From NCBI GenBank assembly GCA_965263285.1, contig CBDHHD010000016.1:1-64000 (forward strand): DNA of 64,000 bases, written 5' to 3'. The number at the start of each line of letters is the position of its first letter. The stretch's first letter is position 1. Made by a program: the position numbers and the translations under genes. Below the pieces are notes generated by a model, which saw only the letters and a program-made list of their open reading frames with translations, was not told where the DNA came from and ran no database searches. Positions 55,701 to 61,700 of the stretch are shown piece by piece. The stretch is from JASGCP01 sp965263285 (GTDB lineage Bacteria > Bacteroidota > Bacteroidia > Chitinophagales > Chitinophagaceae).

Positions 55701-58700
55701 ATAAATCTTTACCAACTCAGTAAAAAATATTCGCATACTATTATTATCCATAATAATAGCATCAGACATAAAATGAATAACATACGAACCTTTATACTCT
55801 GACACTTCTATAACGATTATAGGAAACCTTGCTACATCTACCTTCATATTTAATAGCCTGTTCCTAATATCTAACAAGGCTTCTTCTGTCGTTATTTTAT
55901 TAACAGGAATAGAATAATGACAATTATCAGCTGGTAAAATCTGTTGACCTTGATCAGTAAAAACAGTTCGCAAACCCGCATGTCTTAGCACTAAACGATT
56001 TAAAGCTTTTTCTAAATTTTCAACGGATAAATCATTCACAACAAACTCACTATAGCCCCCTGTAGAAATATTGCCTATCTCAAACAAATCTATTCTCCCC
56101 ATATAATAAGCTTGTTGCACATTATTTAACGGAAACAAACTATAATCCTCCTTTTTTATATCAGTCAACATATAATCTTGATATACAAATCCCGTATCTT
56201 TTTGTTCAATGATATGCGATATCTCTCTAATAGTAGGATAAGCAAAAATATCTTTTACACTTAGTTGCACTAGCAGCTCTCTATTCAATTGACCAACCAA
56301 TCGAATAGACAGCAAACTATTCCCGCCTAATCTAAAAAAAGATTGCGTTACACTTATCTCAGATTCTGAGATTTTCAATAAGTTTGACCATATCTTTAGC
56401 AATCGTTCTTCCGTATTGTTCTTTGGCAATTCTATAACCTCATCACTTATTTTATATTCAATATTTAACAATGTTTTTCTATCCAACTTGCCATTTACCG
56501 TTAAAGGCATTTGTTCTATTTGCACTAGTCCTGTAGGCACCATATATTCTGGTAATTGCTTAGATAAATAGCTTCTTAATTCTTCTACATCCACTTGCTC
56601 CTTAGCCACAAAATATCCCACTAAATATTTATTATCCGCTTTCTCATTAACCAACACCACGACTTGTTCAATCACTTGTTCATCCTTTAATCCTTCAATC
56701 CTAGTCTGAAATCCTTGAATCCTATTCTCTATCTCCCCTAATTCAATTCGATAGCCTCGTATCTTCACTTGAAAGTCATTTCTCCCTATATATTCAATAT
56801 TACCATCGGGTAGCATTCTAACCAAATCACCTGTCTTGTAGAGTTTGCTATTTCTATTTTTTTGTTTTTCTCCTTCAGTCTGAAAATAATTGCTAATAAA
56901 TTTTTCTGCGGTTAGTTCGGATCTATTCAAATATCCTCGTGCTACGCCATCGCCTCCAATATATAATTCGCCAATACTTCCCTGGGGTAATAAAAGCCCC
57001 TCTTTATTTAATATATATATATAAGTATTCGATATGGGAGCTCCTATATTTAAATCAATTGTATTATTTAAAGAAGAAACAAGGCTAGTAACAGTAGTCT
57101 CCGTAGGCCCATACTCATTTAAAAAAAGTATATTATCCAATACTATTTTATATACTTTATTTCTTATTTCTTTTGTTAACCTTTCTCCTCCAAGAATCAA
57201 TCTATTTAATGTTGGCAATGTCACTATTGGCAAACTACCAAAATAAGAAGGTGTTGTGTGAAAGTGTGTAATCTCATTTTCATTTATAAAACTAATTAAG
57301 CCATCTACATCTTGTATTAATCTTTCTGGTATCATAAAAAGAGTAAATCCTTTTAGAAGCGACAAAAAAAATTGCTCCATCGAAGCATCAAAAACATATG
57401 ATGAAAAGTTAATTATCCTTTCGTTCTCTTGCCATATAAATAAATTATCAAAAGCATATCTAAGATTTATTACAGATAGGTGCTCTATCATCACCCCCTT
57501 AGGACTTCCCGTTGTTCCAGAAGTATAAATAATATAGGCTAAAGCATGAGAGCTAATGATTAATTGTAAATGGTTAATGGTTAATGAAACTAAGACTCTC
57601 AAAAACTCTTCATCTATTACATTAACAATCGGCAACTGAACATTTTCAATTTTCAATTTACAATTTGTAATTAAACACTTAGGCTGAGTATCCTGTAAAA
57701 CAAATAGAATTCTCTCTTCGGGATATTCGTGTGAAATAGGACAATAAGCTGCTCCACTCTTAAGCACTCCTAAGATGGCAATAATCATCCATTCGCTTCT
57801 CTCTAACAACAAACAAATAATATCGTCTGCTTTAGTATTATAATTATGATACAAATAATTTGCCAATTGATTGGCTTTACTATTTAACTCCTGATAAGTT
57901 AATTTTCTATCCTCAAAAACCACCGCTATATTATTCGGCGTTCTTACCACTTGCTCCTCAAATAGCTGGTGTATGGTTTTGCCTTTAGGATACTCTTTTT
58001 CTGTTTTGTTATAATCATATACAAGATAATTGTATTCTCTATCATCAATAAATCTTATTGAGCTTAATTTATTATTCAATTTATCTTTCACTATCTGTGT
58101 TAAAATCAATTCGTAAGTCTTTACAAATCGCTCTACTGTTTCTCTTTTATAGAGTGCTGTAGCGTAATTAAAATAGATTCGTAGTCCTTCTTCTTGGTCT
58201 GACACCATCGTAGTAATATCAAATTTTGCTAATAACTCATACCCATCAAATTGAGGATATAAACTAAATAACTCTTGATAATTATCATTACGAAAATTTT
58301 GATAGCTAAACATAATCTGAAATATGGGATTACGACTCGTATCTCGTTCTACATGCAATTCCTCTACCAATTGTTCAAAAGGAATATCTTGATTATTTTG
58401 CCCTTGGGTAACAGTAACATTTACTTTTTCAATATATGCTTTCAAAGTATCCTTGAAATCTATTTGTATCCTTAGTGCTAAGCTATTTACAAAAAAGCCA
58501 ATCATGCCTTCCGTACCTGCATAATGCCTATTTGCAAAGGGAGTTCCTACTACAATATCTTGCTCATTGCTATAAGCAGATAAAAACAAATAGTATCCAG
58601 ATAACAAAACACTATATAGACTTGCATTTAATTGTTTAGCTACTACTTTTAAATTTTGACTAGTTTCTTTTGACAGCAACGCAACAATAGCTTCTCCATT

Positions 58701-61700
58701 ATAGTTAATTTGTAAAGGACGAGAAAAATCAACAGGCAAATGACTATTATTATACCCATCTAATTGCTCTTTCCAATAATTCAATTCTTTATCCCATCTT
58801 TCCCCTTGTAAAAAATCCCTTTGCCACAAAGCATAATCCTTATATTGTATGTTTGTTGTATGTGTTAATTGCTTTTGATTAACTAATAATTGATATGCAT
58901 GATAAACTTCTTTTTGAAACACCTCTACAGACCATCCATCAAAAACGATATGATGAATCACTATTATTAATACGATTTTGCCATCTTTCTTTTTGGGCAT
59001 AAAAAACTTTATCTGTATAGGCAATTCCTTGTCTAACTGAAACGAATATTTTACAATACTTAATATCTTCTTTTCTACATCACTCTTGCTACTATAGATT
59101 TCTTCTTGTATTAGATTGTCTGGTATCGCCTTAACAGACTGATACGAGATAGCTTTTTCATTTTCTTCAATAATTGTTCGTAGAATCTCATGCTTCTCTA
59201 CTACAAATAGCAATGTCTCTTTTAGCTTTTCTTTATCTACTGACTTGTCCATTTCAAACACCATTGGTATATTATACACCGCACTATTTTTCTTATCATA
59301 CTGATAGATAAACCATAACCTATTTTGTGCGTATGACAATATTTGATCCTCCTCACTATTAAATACTTGCTTTGTGATAGCTATTCTTTCAATATTATCT
59401 AACAATAGATACTCAGCTAACTGTCGAATAGTATTTCTTTCAAAGATAATTCTAACAGAAAAAGAAGTGTTAAACTCCTTATTTACTAGATTCATTAAAC
59501 GAATACTCAAAATACTATTCCCACCTAATCTAAAAAAAGATTGTGTTGTGCTTAACTCCGATTCAGATATTTGCAATAAGTTTGACCATATCTTTAACAA
59601 TCGTTCTTCTGCATTGTTATTTGGTAGTTCTATAACCTCATCCGTTATTTTATATTCAATATTTAACAATGCTTTTCTATCCAATTTTCCATTCACTGTT
59701 AAAGGCATTTGCTCTATTTGCAACAATCTGGTAGGCACCATGTATTCTGGTAATTTCTTAGACAAATAACTTCTCAATTCTTCTACATCCACTTGCTCCT
59801 TAGCTACAAAATATCCCACTAAATATTTATTATCCGCTTTCTCATTAAACAATACCACGACTTGTTCAATTATCCTAAAATCCTGAAATCCTTGAATCCT
59901 AATCTCTATCTCGCCCAATTCAATTCTATATCCCCTTATCTTCACTTGAAAGTCATTTCTCCCCATATATTCTATATTGCCATCAGGTAACATTCGCACT
60001 ACATCTCCTGTTTTATACAATCTGTTATTTCTATTTTTCTTTTTTTCTTCTTCTGTTTGAAAAGGATTTTGAATAAATCTTTCTGCAGTTAATTCATGTC
60101 TATTCAAATAGCCCCTCGATAAACCATCACCTCCAAGATACAATTCTCCAATAGCACCTATAGGCAATAAACTATTATTATTTGAAACCACAAACGCAGT
60201 TCTGTTATTTAATGGTTTGCCAATAGGTATATTCTGATTTTTATTATTTTTATTACATGTATAAGTCAAGCTAAAAGTTGTGTTTTCGGTAGGACCGTAT
60301 CCATTTATAAAAAATTGTGGACCATTCGCACACATCAATTGTTGAACCAATGCAGAATTAAGTGCCTCTCCTCCCACCAATAAATAAGTTAGATGTCGAA
60401 AAAGTGTATCGTCTTGTAAATACAAAGCTTCAAATAATGTTTTTGTTAACCATAGCGTATTAATATTATGTTCTACACAATACCTTTTAAATATCTGTAC
60501 TTCCAGCATGTTTTTTATATCTTTAGGTACATATATTTTACCTCCATTCAATAACATGCCCCACAACTCAAAAGTAAAAGCATCAAAACAAATATCTGAT
60601 AACTGTATAGTAAAAGAATAGCTATCAAGCTTAACATAATCTACTCCTTTTACTAAAGACACTACATTACTATGATCTACCATCACTCCTTTAGGATTTC
60701 CTGTTGTGCCTGAAGTATAGATAATATATGCTAAAAAACGAGAGCTAATGGTTAATGGTAAATGGTTAATGGTTAATAAATATAATTCTTTTAGAAATTG
60801 TTCATCTGTTACATTAACAATTGCAAACTGAACATTTTCAATTTTCAATTTGCAATTTGTAATTAAACACTTAGGCTGAGTATCTTGTAAAATAAACAAT
60901 ATCCTCTCTTCTGGATACTCAGATGAGATAGGACAATAAGCAGCTCCACTCTTAAGCACTCCTAGAATAGCAATAATCATCCATTCGCTTCGTTCTAATA
61001 ACAAACAAATAATATCATCCGCTTTAGTTTGATAATTATTGTGCAAATAATTTGCTAACTGATTTGCTTTGTCATTCAACTCTTGGTAGGTTAATTGCTT
61101 CTCTTCAAATACTACTGCTATATTATTCGGCGCTCTTACCACTTGCTCCTCAAATAGCTGGTGAATAGTTTTATCTTTAGGATATTCTCTTTCTGTTTTA
61201 TTGTAGTCATATATAAGATAATTGTATTCTTCATTATTAACAAATCTTATAGATTTCAAATCGTTATCTAATCTATCTCTCACAATCTGCGTTAGAATAA
61301 ATTCATAAGTCTTAACAAATCTATCTATTGTTTCTCTTTTATAGAGTGCTGTAGCATAGTTAAAATAGATTTGCAGTCCATCCTTTACTTCTGACACCAT
61401 CGTAGTAATATCAAATTTCGCTGGTATTATATTTGTCCTGTTACTTTGATAAGACTTAAACAATATTGTATCATCACCACCAAAATTTTGAACTCCAAAC
61501 ATAATTTGAAAAATAGGGTGGCGACTCGTATCTCGTTCTACATGCAATTCCTCTACTAATTGCTCAAAAGGAATATCTTGATTATTTTGCCCTTGGGTAA
61601 CAGTAGCATTTACTTTTTCAATATATGCTTTCAAAGTATCCTTGAAATCTATTTGTATCCTTAGTGCTAAGCTATTTACAAAAAAGCCAATCATGTCTTC

